From NCBI GenBank assembly GCA_031769625.1, contig JAUIMM010000178.1, forward strand, positions 30,150,001 to 30,214,000: a stretch of DNA of 64,000 bases, read 5' to 3'. Source of the stretch: Taudactylus pleione. Its lineage: Eukaryota > Chordata > Amphibia > Anura > Myobatrachidae. The position numbers and the translations under genes are program-made. Under the pieces are notes generated by a model, which saw only the letters and a program-made list of their open reading frames with translations, was not told where the DNA came from and ran no database searches. How positions within the stretch are numbered: position 1 is the first letter of the stretch; every line of letters begins with the position of its first letter. Positions 1 through 11,185 of the stretch are shown here, piece by piece.

Positions 1-74
1 AGTAGGATATTGCCTTATGTTCCATAGAGCCATCTAACAGTGTGTGCTGCTGTGCAGTGTGTTCACAACAGAGA

Positions 75-124
75 CCCTGATTCAGAGCCGGATGCTCTGA
101 CAGAGCGCTCGCTCTAAATCAGGG
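75..124. repeat. Short foldback, remnant of a CCTGATTCAGAG-type MITE end
   Basis: The 14 bases at 75-88 pair with 111-124 (13 of 14), and the loop holds a second small stem (94-99 with 101-106). The outer arm matches the terminal motif CCTGATTCAGAGCCG of the MITEs at 1133-1673 and 53503-54101. It is probably a collapsed end of that family, or the left border of the hairpin chain that follows; no target-site duplication is visible. Confidence 0.6.
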
Positions 125-150
125 CCGTCCTTCTTAATTTTTAGAGGGGC

Positions 151-561
151 CTTCTGGCCGCTTGTATAGCTGTGGGTGACCACCTACAGCTATAGCGAGG
201 GGCCAGGAAGATGGTCGCGATGGTCAAGACTATCGCGACCATCGTGCTTGCGACGAGATCCTTGTGGTAGGGTCTCATTGCCGCAAGCCCTGGAGTGCTT
301 TTGGCTCTATCAGAGCCGAGAGCACTCCCACTGACATCACTTGTGATGTCAGTGGGGCCGGCCCCAGATGGTTGGCATTCCCATGGGAACGCCTCCATCT
401 GGGCAGCCATGCCCCTGACACGCCCACCAAAGGGGGCGTGCTGTCACTCACCATCGACAGCACGCCCCCTTTGGTACGAGACCCGGAGCGACGGCTTGCC
501 CATCGCTATCCGGGTCTTGCACATGCGCATGACGGAGCCGGCTTCGTCGTGCGCATGCGCA
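151..561. repeat. Chain of nine adjoining hairpins (multi-hairpin MITE-like element)
   Basis: Nine stem-loops follow one another almost without spacers: 151-210, 210-243 (15 of 16 paired, 2-nt loop), 246-288, 292-328, 327-356 (14-bp perfect stem, 2-nt loop), 361-404, 426-475 (20-bp perfect stem, 10-nt loop), 479-517 and 518-561 (22-nt arms, no loop, 3 mismatches). The stems are unrelated in sequence. The last stretch (GCGCATGCGCA, then ACTGGGCCAACATCG) resembles the end of the 53503-54101 MITE, so a relation to that family is likely. GC content is far above the flanks. Open frames here on both strands are by-products of the palindromes. No protein is encoded. Confidence 0.85.
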
Positions 562-1132
562 CTGGGCCAACATCGACCTGCTTGCGAGCAATCAGAGTGC
601 ACCATACTGAATAGCGACTGAGCCATATATGAGCCAGAACTGTTCCTTTTCATTTATACATTGCTGTGGCTCCATTAATCATAGTCTGCGGAATTACTAT
701 TACTTGTCCCAGGAGCGCTTTTTACTTTTATATTGAATTGAGGAAATAATCTGTTTGTGGAAACATCTCACACTACTAAAGCTGAATAAAAGTCTGGCAT
801 AGAAATTACTTTTTCACTAAATAATTTTCTCCCTTTTTTAATAGCAGTAACTCAATGTGATAGTATTAATGTGCTGTTATTCTTATATGCATTTTATATA
901 AATATGATACATTTAGATTGATGGATTAAAACTTTTCCTATCTTTATTTTAACTGTGTCTTGGAATTTTCTGTTTCTGCCACAATAGGTTATATTTTATA
1001 AAAAGCGCAGTACCACTTTGTTTTATTTTGTTTGTTGGCCCCTTTAATAGTAAGTCTATACAGACTGCACAGATTACTGTGGCTATAGTAATTGGATTTG
1101 TATTTATATTAGTGCCTAAATTAAGGAACATA
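562..1132. other. AT-rich stretch without a recognised feature
   Basis: After the end of the hairpin chain the sequence becomes AT-rich. I see no coding frame, repeat family or RNA signal that I can name. Confidence 0.5.
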
Positions 1133-1673
1133 GGGCCTGATTCAGAGCCGGACGCTATTTGCGCTAGCTTGTTCAGAAAAAGGGGCCGGATATTTTAATT
1201 GAGCGCTCACTCTTTGCGGTCTGTTGACGCCTCTATCTCTGAGCGAGCGAACGAAACATGCGCTCGCTATTTTGTAAAGACGCCCCCTGGCCGCTCGCAT
1301 CCTACGTCATCTCCGCTATTTATTAGATTAATCGAGTACATCGAAAGGCGTCTGAACTGCTCGCAGTGCTTGTGACATGGCCGATGACGCTGCTTTGTTA
1401 ATTATGCACACCCTTAAAACACCTGTTTTGACCGTTTGGCACGCCTGCGTTCGGATCACCACTCCCCGCTTTCAAGCACCTTCCCCTGTTACCACCCACA
1501 AATGCCTCATCCTGTCACTCAAATTAGCAGGCACTCGGTATTTTGCGAGCGCTCGATTTCCGACTGCACTGACTGGGTGGCCCATGCGCATTATGACCCA
1601 TACGCAAGCGCAGTTGTGCGAACATCTCTTGGAGCGAACGAGCGGCCGCTTATGAGCGGCTCTGAATCAGGCC
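1133..1673. mobile_element. MITE, family A (TTA-type, PIF/Harbinger-like), 541 bp
   Basis: The ends are exact inverted copies of GGGCCTGATTCAGAGCCG. The interior aligns along its length with 53503-54101 and with the diverged copy 26482-27104 (shared stretches such as CAAGCACCTTCCCCTGT and ACGCCTGCGTTCGGAT). Compared with 53503-54101 it lacks about 55 bp of an internal hairpin near 1365. This copy has no clean duplication at its borders; instead the flanks GGAACA and TGTTCC are themselves inverted. The frames at 1377-1690 lie inside it and are not genes. Assignment to PIF/Harbinger rests on the TTA duplications of the other two copies. Confidence 0.85.
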
Positions 1674-3823
1674 CATTGTTCCTAAAATAGTGTTAGTTTT
1701 TATCAAAATACAGATCCCAAAGTAAAAAAAAAAACCATGAAGGTGGTCTTGCAAAACCAATACATGATTTAATCCAGATCCAAAACCTAAACACGGGGGT
1801 CGGCGCATATCTAGTTATTATTTATCTGTTTTCCCAACATTACCAAAAGTACAGCTGTTTCTATCACTAGAAATTAGATAGGCCTGGCCCATACAGGGAT
1901 CCATGACTGACAAGTAGCTGACACAACAACAGGTGAACACTCTAGAATATAGGGAAAGGAGGGACTGATCATTTGCAATTCAGAAACTGCCCCACAATAT
2001 TGTATTAATTAATACAATTGGTTGGTTCAATTAATTTTTTTTGTTACTACACAGTGAAACATGCAAATAACTTTGTATTTCTATCATTAATACATGATAC
2101 CAGACCTCACACAATACACCTTTATTAGAAATAATGTATTCATTTAGTATTAGCACAAAATACAATAAATATATATTTTTAACAGAATGAAACCTTGATT
2201 TTTTAGAGTATGAATTACTACAAGTACTACAAGAAGTACTACAAACAGACAAAAGTTCACAACCCAGACTTTCTGATAATACTATTCAAGACCTTGTAAG
2301 CGATGACCCTGCAGAATTGACTGGCAATTACTCCACACTGGATATGCTTCTATGCAGAGGAATAAACCAATATAAATTTGTGATTTTTCCATATATGTTT
2401 TTTGGGGTAAAACAAGGTGTTTGAATACAAACATGTTTACAGGAAATTTTTGAAAGGCAAACAAAACCCAAGAGAATATTTAATATATTTTCCAAGTACA
2501 GGTTACATTTTTTGTGCCCCTCATAGTCCATTTCAAATGCAAACTGTTGTGTAAACTAAACTTGCTACTGATGGTTTCTCAGATTACAAAAACTGTTCAT
2601 ACATTTTATCTCATCATGAAAATTCACAAGAACATACGGATTATAAACTGACTTTTTTAACAAGAAAAACAGGACTCAATACACAATGAAGATGAGAGAG
2701 ATAGATAGATAGATAAAAGTACTGGCGAAATGTCCTCCAAAGAGTTTTTGTAATGGTGAAAAAAATATTCAAAAACATAGAAATAGTAATCCTTATAATG
2801 GAATGCACATGTGTATTGCACAGACAATACATTTCTCTAAAACTTAACCTTTATTCGGTATGTACTAATATACAATCAAGTTAAAATCAGCTGAATAAAA
2901 CTGTAGAATAGTGGTGAAAATGTAAAATAAAAGCTGTAAATTGTATCTGTGTCCTATTTATTCCTATTGTGCCCTACTTATTCTTCAGTTTATTTTTATT
3001 TATACATGAAGATTGCTCAGCTGATCACAGCTATTATAGACAATACAGGGATTATTTAGCCTTACATTATATTCATGAGGTGATGAAGTGAATGTGTAGC
3101 CTTATATTTATTTATTTATTTATTTCTAAACAAATTTGGGGACTATATATCTACAACACATGTGTTTAAATAAATGCCTTTACAGATTTGGACATTAATT
3201 TAAACAGGCATAATATCAATTTAGTGTGTATTGCATACAAAGTGGCAATTTAATTAATACAAATGTACTTCATTTAATTTTGTTACAATATTTGAGTCTG
3301 AGAGGGATTATGAAACAAATGTATCTTGTCACTAGTCATTAGTCATTTAGGTTTCTTGTTTAGCGACCCAATGAAAATAAGGATTGACATCTGCTGTCAA
3401 TAAATACATTGTTTACCATGTCTCATATCACTTTCTATATCCTCTCCCTGCTGTGTTCATACATACACAGTGATATATAAACTTTATCTGTGAGATTAAT
3501 TTCCACAGTTCGCAGTTTTAATATAAATTCTTTACCCACATTTACCGGGTTTTGCAATCACTCAGATCTATTTAACTGTTCACAAAATATGTGATCATTG
3601 TCAATCATAATCTGCCTGATTGATATATGGATCTCTTATGTATTGATCACCATAGCTTATATTCATGACACATTATTCACATAGGTGTCTCACTTAGTAT
3701 TTTAATATAAGGACCAATATTTATGCCACAAGGGTATTTTCAATATATAATATATAGTTCTATCAGTGCCGATACTCACGGTCACTTCATTCAATTATCA
3801 CACTGCTCCTGCCTCCCGCTTAT
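1674..3823. other. AT-rich unassigned DNA with small microsatellites
   Basis: No gene or repeat family was recognised. A short (GATA)n run lies near 2699-2716 and a (TTTA)n run near 3106-3124. The 73- and 67-residue minus-strand frames show no domain or composition suggesting a gene. Confidence 0.5.
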
Positions 3824-4985
3824 AGTGATGCCACTGTGATCACTCTATTGAAGTCAATGGTGAGAGACGCAGGGTTACTAAAGGTTAGCCTGCGGTTCTC
3901 ACCATTGACTTAAATGGTGGGAGTCGTTCATTGGCTTGAAGAGACAGGGCTGACCTCTCTCAGCCAACGAACGCACAGACACGCCACTTCAAAGGGTAAT
4001 GCCGTGTCTGAGCCCATCATTCAGGAGGGACCATTCTTCAAGGATGGTACTTGAGTTCGTGGGTTGGTTTTTTCGTTTTGTTATTTTGCGAAGACCAAGG
4101 ATGCCTACAGGCCAGTCCAGGTAATGTAGGTGAGTTTGTATGTATTAAACGTATATTGTCACGGTGTGTGTGTATTGTCTTTATTTAAACATTTCTTTAC
4201 AGGTGAACTACAGGTACCAGTGGGCCCTTAATGCCCCACATTCTGGTACTTGTGATTCTCCAAGTACCAGCATGTAGGGGAGGCTTGCTGGAACCTACAG
4301 TTCTACTGGTAAAGACAATGTTTACACTTATCTTTTTACACTACACTTTGACACTATCAACTCGGCATCCACAGCCCACGGGTGCAAGGGATAGCACAGG
4401 CTATCAGCCTAGGCCTGGGGTGCCCTGGAGATGGGGACCCCTTTATTGGGGGGGACCTCAACTGCCCAGATATCCCTGGTGTGGGCTGACTAGCAGTCAG
4501 TAGTAATGTTTCAGCCGGGGAACCTGGTAATAGGGTTTCCCTGGCTGTGAGATTACCACCCCCTAGAAAGGGTCGGGTGCTGGTTATGGAAATTACAGGG
4601 GAAACCTATGCTTTTTTTTACCCTGTAATTCCAGAACCAGGGCTGGCTTAGAGCCTGGTGCTGGTTGCGCTAAGTACAGGGGAACCCTACGCAATTTTTC
4701 CCCTGTACTTACACAACAAGGACTGGCTATTAAAAGTCCGGGCTGGTTCTGGTTTTAGGGAGGGCCCCGCATCATTTTTTTAATTACAATTAACACTTAA
4801 CAAGCTTTTTACAATAAGATACCTGCATGCATCTCACTGAAGTATGCATTTATCTGTGTCAAATCGAACTGCTCATGTTGAAAATGAAAGCATGAACGAG
4901 TTCTATTCATTTGGGACTTAGAAGTTTGTTTTGGAGTGGGATTTGCTGTTTGATTTTGAACATGCAAAATCGAACATCAAATCCC
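3824..4985. repeat. Cluster of serial hairpins
   Basis: Many stem-loops lie in succession: 3824-3844, 3848-3913 (about 25-bp arms), 3925-3973, 3976-4010, 4214-4249, 4390-4405, 4513-4546, 4580-4640 (20-bp arms, one mismatch and one indel), 4664-4717 (18-bp arms) and 4938-4985 (21-bp arms). Spacers are longer than in the 151-561 chain. The right flank near 5075-5095 reads ACTTTAGTAAATTTACCCCC, a typical MITE terminus; I could not find the matching left end. The 90-residue frame at 4231-4503 sits inside and is not credible as a gene. Confidence 0.65.
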
Positions 4986-5139
4986 TTCTTAAACTGAAAC
5001 AAGATCGAATTCAAGTTGAAAGTCGATCTCAGGAGATTTAAGAAATATATAAAAATGAATCTCTACTCAGACTTTAGTAAATTTACCCCCTGATCTCTGG
5101 TCTCAACTAAACAAGTTAAAGACTGCTTTTATTGACACA

Positions 5140-5231
5140 GGGTCTCATTTAGACCCGCTCGCGAGCGCAGGACGCTCGCAAGCGGGTCAATTTTACCCAA
5201 ATGCGCATGCGCACAACGGAGGGAACTCCGT
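5140..5231. repeat. Small hairpin cluster
   Basis: Four self-complementary units follow each other: 5140-5156, 5152-5188 (15 of 16 paired), the 12-bp palindrome 5202-5213, and 5216-5231 (6-bp stem, GGAA loop). The motif style (GCGAGCG, TGCGCATGCGCA) resembles the 75-561 chain, so it may be a fragment of a related element. Confidence 0.6.
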
Positions 5232-5999
5232 GGTTTCTCTCAATTATCTACCAAAATTTAATTTGAGCATAAACATAATGGTTGATGATATATAAACCAT
5301 TTAAGTGACCCACAAGGTCACCTCAAGTGACAAAACCATAGTTAGCTGCTCCATTTATTCCAGACATTTTAGCATTATTAGGTGTAATAAAAGTGTAATA
5401 AAGATGTCCAGTCAATCCTGATGAATGTAAGATATAAATGAGACTTAGGTGGAATGTTGTTACAATGTTTACACTCTTCACAAAGCACATTTTTAAGTGC
5501 TTGTAAAAACTAGTGATGTGCGCCGACCCCCCGTGTATTGGTTTTGGTTTTGGATCTTTATTTCCTTCAAGTTTTGGATCTGGATTTAGTTTTGCCAAAA
5601 CCAAACCTGCGTGTTTTGGTTTTGGATCTATATTGTTTTTAAAAAAATGTATAAAAACTGTTAAACTCACATAATTTGGGCTTTTTTTGTTCCTACAGTA
5701 TTATTAATGTCAATAACATTAATTTAAACTCATTTTCAGTAAATTTTGACCACCTCACAGCTCACAATATTGTTTTCATATGGTTTTGGCCCAAAATTTT
5801 CACCAAGCTAGCTGACTGACTAAGATAAGTGGCAGCAGTGGGTGGCACAAACACATGGCAGTTCATCTTCCAACATGGCACATACAAGAATATATGTTTT
5901 CATTAATCAAGAGACCTGGGTAAGATGGAGTATGTATGTACAGTAGTTGAAGGCAGGGGCAGGAAGGGTTGATTGGTAGTAAATTTTATTAAATTTTTT

Positions 6000-6290
6000 G
6001 ATTCCAAAGCAAATTAATGAGGGAGAAAGGGAGAGCATAGGTGAACAATATTTCCCATGTTTTGCCCACAGAATCAACTTGGTGGTTCAGAACATTTTTT
6101 TAAATGAAAGGGGCGTGCAAGAGATGCTGTCTGTGGCCATAAACATTTCTGGACAGTTTTGGAATTCAGGAACCACATGTCAAAGATTGCAGCAGCTGTG
6201 GCAGTTCAACCTCCAACATGGCACCTCAGGAAACAAATTTGTTTATTATTCAAGAGGCCTGAGAGAGTTGGAGTATGTATGTAGTTGAAG
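6000..6290 (+). pseudogene. hAT transposase fragment (CFAH...W region)
   Basis: A 96-residue frame contains CFAHRINLVVQ and FWNSGTTCQRLQQLWQ, matching the stretch just after the second catalytic block of ZBED-like hAT transposases. The same protein region is partly present again at about 7140-7260, so this piece is a duplicate displaced upstream of the core. It is flanked by a direct repeat (about 5850-6010 and 6200-6370), which suggests local duplication during the rearrangement. Confidence 0.6.
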
Positions 6291-6689
6291 GCAGGGAAAG
6301 GAATATTTAATTTAGTAGTCAATTTAATTTCATTTTTTGATTTCGAGCAAATTTATGTGGGAGGAGGGGAGGTATTTACAAAAAATATTTAAATCATTCA
6401 CATCAGTCCTTGCCCCACAAGAATCCTTGAGCACTATGCCTGCTGCTGCTGGGAGTAGATTTTCATCCAAGAAGGGGACCACAAAGACTACTAGTAGTAC
6501 TTTAAAAAACAATTGACTGTTAAACAATCCTATGCAAGAGTGAGCAAGTATGACAGTAGTCACCCAGTTGCAAAGCGGATCACTGACACCATAACATCTA
6601 CTGTATGCTGGTATTAGATGTGTGTTCAATATCTGCCAATAATGCAGTGGGTTTTATACAGTTCATTGAGGTCCTGTGTCCCTGCTACC

Positions 6690-8260
6690 ATATCCCATCT
6701 AGATTCCACTTCACTAGAAAAGTAATTCCCAACCTGTACAGGGAGGTTAAATAAAAAATGAGTGGCCTCCAAAATGCCATTGTACCCACTGTCCATTTAA
6801 CCACAGATATGTGGACAAGCAGAACAGAGCAACCACAAGATTACATGACTGTAACAGCCCACTGGGTGGGTGTATTGCCTTTATTGCCTTCAGTGACACC
6901 AACAACAGCAGCAGCATCTAAGAAATAGCAGCTCACTCAGAGCAGGCTACTCTGTGTATCACCGATTTCACTAAGAGGCATACCGCTGACAACATTTTAG
7001 AAAAACTCAGGGAAGTCATTACAAAATGGCTTACCCCTCTTGGACTCTCCTCAGGATTTGTGATTTCTGACAATGCCACCAATATTGTGAGAGCAATCAA
7101 CTTTGTGGTGCAAATATCTTAAAAAAATGACAGGGAGTAGATGCTCTCTATGTCCCAAATTTTTTTTGGACATTTCACCATTCAGCAGTTGAATGTAGAA
7201 AATTGCAGTACCTGCAGGAAATTTTTAATTTATCCTGCCACCAGCTGAAGCAAGAGGTAGTTACAAGGTGGAACTCCACCCTTTATATGCTTCAGCAGAT
7301 GGAGGAACAGCAAAAAGCCATCCAAAGCTACACAGCATAGTATGACATTGGAAGAGGAGGGGGAATGTACCTTACTGAAGCTCAGTGGAAAATACTTTCT
7401 GTGATGTGCAATGTGCTGACACCCTTCAAAGTTGTCACCTGTGAAGTGAGTTCAGACACTGCCAGCTTGCGTCAGGTAACTCCCCTAATTAGACTGTTGG
7501 AAAAGTAGCTTGAGAAAATGGAGGAGGAGCTGAAACTAAGTGATTCCTCTAAATATGTCAAACTTTTAGATCAAGTCCTTTATTTGCTTCACCAGGATCC
7601 AAGGGTTGTTGGGATCTTACAATTGGATCAATACATTTTGGCGACCATGCTGGATTCTAGGTTTAAGTCATACATTGTGTCTTTCTTCCCAATTGACACA
7701 ATCTGAAGAGATGCAAAGAGCTGTTGGTAAGCAAATTGTCAGCTCAAGTGGCACGTGATGCAGCGATGGCTTCTCCTTCAGTTTCTCCAGCAAGCGCATC
7801 TCCTGGGATAAAAGTAAACTTTCCCAAAAGACCCACTGGTGATGCAGATGAGTCAACAGAACCAAGTTTTGACATCTGGTCGGGTCTAAAAGAATTGCCT
7901 ACAAATTAATGAGACCTCTTCCATGATTCCATCTGATATGGTCACCATTCAAAGAATGGTTGAGGACTATTTAAAAATTTTTAATGATAGCATCCAAATA
8001 GGCATGTCAGACAGTCTATTTGACTACTGGCAGGAAAAAAAGGCAATTTGGAGGCCCTTGCACAAACTGGCTTTGCTTTACTTGAGCTGCCCACCCTCCA
8101 GTGTGTACTCAGAAAGAGTTTTCAGCAAAGCCGAGAACCTTGTCTCAGCAATCGGCGTAGGAGGCTACTTCCTCAAAATGTGGAAAAGATGATGTTCGTG
8201 AAAATGAACTACAAAATCTATGCCAATTACATCAAAAAATTACAGAGGCACCTGTAATGG
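6690..8260 (+). pseudogene. hAT transposase core and hATC dimerisation domain, broken
   Basis: Consecutive frames give recognisable ZBED/hAT blocks in the right order: TTDMWTSRTEQPQDYMTVTA (near 6800), ADNILEKLREVI then FVISDNATNIVRAI (near 6985-7100), TEAQWKILSVMCNVLTPFK (near 7375), ILATMLDSRFKS (near 7640) and the C-terminal dimerisation motif LALLYLSCPPSSVYSERVFS (8066-8125). The protein would act as a DDE-type cut-and-paste transposase. Stops and frameshifts separate the blocks (for example at 7130, 7508 and 7705), so it is dead. It lies on the strand opposite to the BED finger of the same element. Confidence 0.8.
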
Positions 8261-8325
8261 TGGATTCCAGTGGAGACAAATTAATATTGTGTGAAGATAC
8301 TGTATAAACTGATGAGGGTGAGGAA

Positions 8326-8990
8326 TCAGATGATGATGGCAACAACATCTTGCCTCTGTAAAACCACTTTGTGCACATAGAGATCATTGCCAGAAATGTC
8401 AGCTGCCCACAGGTAGCTTGTTTTGTGGGGGCCCAAACAAACCAATAACTTCAAGATTGATATTGTTGATGAAGGTGTTGGTGTTGATGATGGCAGGTGC
8501 TTGGATCTAGCAGAGAGAAGGGAGCTGGCTGACAATGGACTGCTTGTTGGTACTTTTTTAGCCAAAGTTTCTGAATTTTGAAAAACTTTTGGAAGGATGC
8601 GCTGCACATGATGTAACAGGGACAAGGTTCCTAGATGGTTAAGGTTCCTACCTCTACTTACTCTGGCTTTACAATGGGTACAGATGGGTGGCAACTTCTT
8701 GTCTGGATTTGGGTAGAAATAATTCCACACATAAGAAGGGGACTTTTTTGTCTTGTGCCCAGGCATGACAATGGACTTTTCCTTATCATGGGCAACAACT
8801 GGTTTTGTTATACTGGTGCCTGATTTACACAAACAACATCCTCATCAACAACATCTTCATCATCAACATCCTCATATCGTCAGCTACACAAATATCCTGC
8901 TCATCCTGGTGCACTTCCACAGAAGCATCCTCAATTTCTATTTCAGCATGTTCACTTATGCTTACATCAGAGGCAGAACCACCAGTCATA
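8326..8990 (-). pseudogene. BED zinc finger and acidic N-terminus of the hAT transposase
   Basis: The 168-residue frame (8832-8326) contains SPSYVWNYFYPNPDKKLPPI, then CTHCKARVSRGRNLNHLGT and LLHH, the aromatic / C-x2-C / H-x3-H layout of a BED finger used for DNA binding at transposon ends. A Ser/Thr/Pro-rich linker follows. The acidic stretch upstream on the same strand (about 8990-8830) matches 22400-22560 of the second ZBED element. The frame runs into the inverted core, so the protein is not continuous. Confidence 0.75.
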
Positions 8991-9159
8991 AATAAAGGCT
9001 AAGGCCTTAGCCTTTCCTTGCCACTTCCTGTGGTGAAAGGCATATTGCCAATTTTATATCTTTCTGTAGCTAACTTTTCCTTGTAATTTTCTTTACCACT
9101 GTAAAAGATAGGTTCTTTGATTTTAAGAATAGCACTCTAAGCTACCACTTACAGTGTCA

Positions 9160-10000
9160 CAATATTTTTATGAATAACACACTGCGCTATGACTTATAGT
9201 GTCACAATACGTGAATCATAAACTGATGTCTGGCCGGCAGTGTCAACAAATAATAATAGTGTAGATCTCACACACAAAATAAACCTGAAAAGAAAAAAAT
9301 ATATATTTTTTGTGGAATGCTAATTTTATTTAACTTTTATTTTTTTTACACTGGGGAAAAGCACCCATGGACAAGGCAGCAGCATGCTGATGAACAACAA
9401 AGCACCCCTGAGGAGTGCAGATTGACCACCTGTAGAGTCACTAGAGTCACAAATACATGGATGATAAACTGCGGTCTGGCTGGCATTGACAATGAACAAT
9501 AATATTTTTTACACTGGGACAGATCACCCCTGCATGAGGCAGCAACCCCTTATTGAACAACACAGCACCTCTCTATGGACAACAAAGCACCTCTGCAGAG
9601 TGCTAACGGACCACTTGCAGAGTCACATTTAACTGCAGTCTGGCCGGCATTGTCACCGAACAATTATTTTTTTTACACTGGGGAAGAGCACCCCTGGATG
9701 AGGCAGCAGCCCCTTGATGAACAACACAGCACCCCTTTATGAACAACAAAAGCACCCCTGCAGGGTGCAGATGGACCACATACAGAGTCACAAATACGTG
9801 GATGATAAACTGAGGTCTGGCCGGCAGTGTCACAGAACAATAATAGCGTAGCTAGCACACACAAAAAACTATGAAAAACAAGATTTTTTTGTGGAATGAT
9901 AATTATTAATGTTATCTTTAATTTTTTTACACTGGGGAAGAGCACCCCTGGATTGACAGAGCACCCCTTTATGAACTGCAGCCCTATCCCCTTGATTGAT
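9160..10000. repeat. Imperfect tandem repeat in the hAT 5' leader (about 160-bp unit)
   Basis: Units starting with TTTTTTACACTGGG recur near 9343, 9504, 9664 and 9924, each followed by AGAGCACCCCTGGATGAGG-like and CTGGCCGGCA-like text. A partial unit precedes at about 9160-9260. Open frames on both strands here are products of the repeat. Confidence 0.75.
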
Positions 10001-10342
10001 AGGACTACAGTGACACAGCAGCATGCCCCACTTTATGTACTGCAGCCCCAGCCCGACAACACTGCACCCTTGAACAACTACAACACTGCACCCTTGAGCA
10101 ACAGAGAAGAACAGAACAAGTCTGTTCTGTACACTCTCCACATCTGGAATGAAAATGGCGATGATCACCAGGACCTTTATAGAATCCAAACCCCATGAGA
10201 ATCCCACAGCGGGAGGATATGCATTTTGCCTCGTTTTCGGATCTGAGTCAGGCGGGAAAACTCGAGCCAGACTTGGATCTGACTCGGGATTGCAATGTTC
10301 AGGTGGGTGTGGTTCTCGGAGAACTAGACCCGCTCATCTCTA

Positions 10343-11185
10343 ATGAAAACAATAACATCCCCAATTAACATGAGCAAGTCCAACGACAGCAAAGTGGACA
10401 TTCAACTTTATAGTCACTGGGCTGCAATTAGGTGCAGTGCGGATCCAAATTTTTGTAGTTCTTAAAAGACCTATTTAAAGTCTACAAACAAAGCAAATAT
10501 TTTTTTCTAGCATTTCCATATCTCTACATTACTCCAAGGTAGTTTTATTTTATTTTTCTTGATCCTTTGCTGTCATTGTAAAGCTTATGTTCCAATATAA
10601 AGCAAAGCAGAGTTTTTACAAATCTGTTGGCATGCAATGTTATTGCACTGAGAATGCATGTTCCATGCACATAAAATCTCATACAGAGTACTTTAAAATC
10701 CCTCCCCCACTTGCCAATTTTCTATTTCCACAGGAACAGCCCCCATCCCCCATCATATTCCACTTGTCCGGCTCATGCTCTAAAGTTCATTTTATTGACA
10801 AAGGCAATATCACAATGGTGTCCATCTCTAAAATCATGATGAGATGGAATTCAAACTCATGGAATTGTAATCACCAGGACAGTAATGCAAGAGCTGTCCC
10901 ATTTTGCCTCCTTTGATACATTCCAGTGATGTTTTTCACAATGATGTTATGAAACACAACATTTTGAGTTGTAAGTAACCATGACTTATTTGGTAATGTA
11001 TATAAATATGCCTCATAATACCACCATTACAGCACAGCGCACCCCAAAAAATAAGGGACAGCATCATTTGGTTTTAAGTAAACAACATGCTGACTTCTAT
11101 ATGTAAGGAGATCAATATCAAATTACAATATGGTTCATCAAATATTCAACTGAAGGATGCTTGATAACCTACAAATCATATTTAA
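10343..11185. other. No recognised feature
   Basis: Unassigned sequence between the hAT element and the next MITE. The 109-residue frame at 10587-10916 shows no recognisable domain. Confidence 0.45.

Larger units (their letters stand above)
5511..10342 (-). mobile_element. hAT (ZBED-type) transposon, complete but internally rearranged
   Basis: The left end reads TAGTGATGTGCGCCGACC and the right end, reversed, TAGAGATGAGCGGGTC. The flanking 8-mers GTAAAAAC and ATGAAAAC agree at 6 of 8 positions, as expected for an old hAT target-site duplication, so the whole span looks like one insertion. The acidic/BED region and 5' leader read on the minus strand from the right end, and the left end matches the 3' ends of the copies at 24890, 27251 and 41537. 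The transposase core (about 6.0-8.26 kb) reads on the plus strand, so it is inverted inside the element. A segment near 5850-6010 recurs at 6200-6370. All frames are broken; the element cannot be autonomous. Confidence 0.8.

Noticed and set aside
264..621. Overlapping frames of 108-116 residues on the plus strand and 62-89 on the minus strand
   Set aside because: They lie inside the hairpin chain; palindromes open both strands at once. There is no domain, and composition follows the GC-rich stems.
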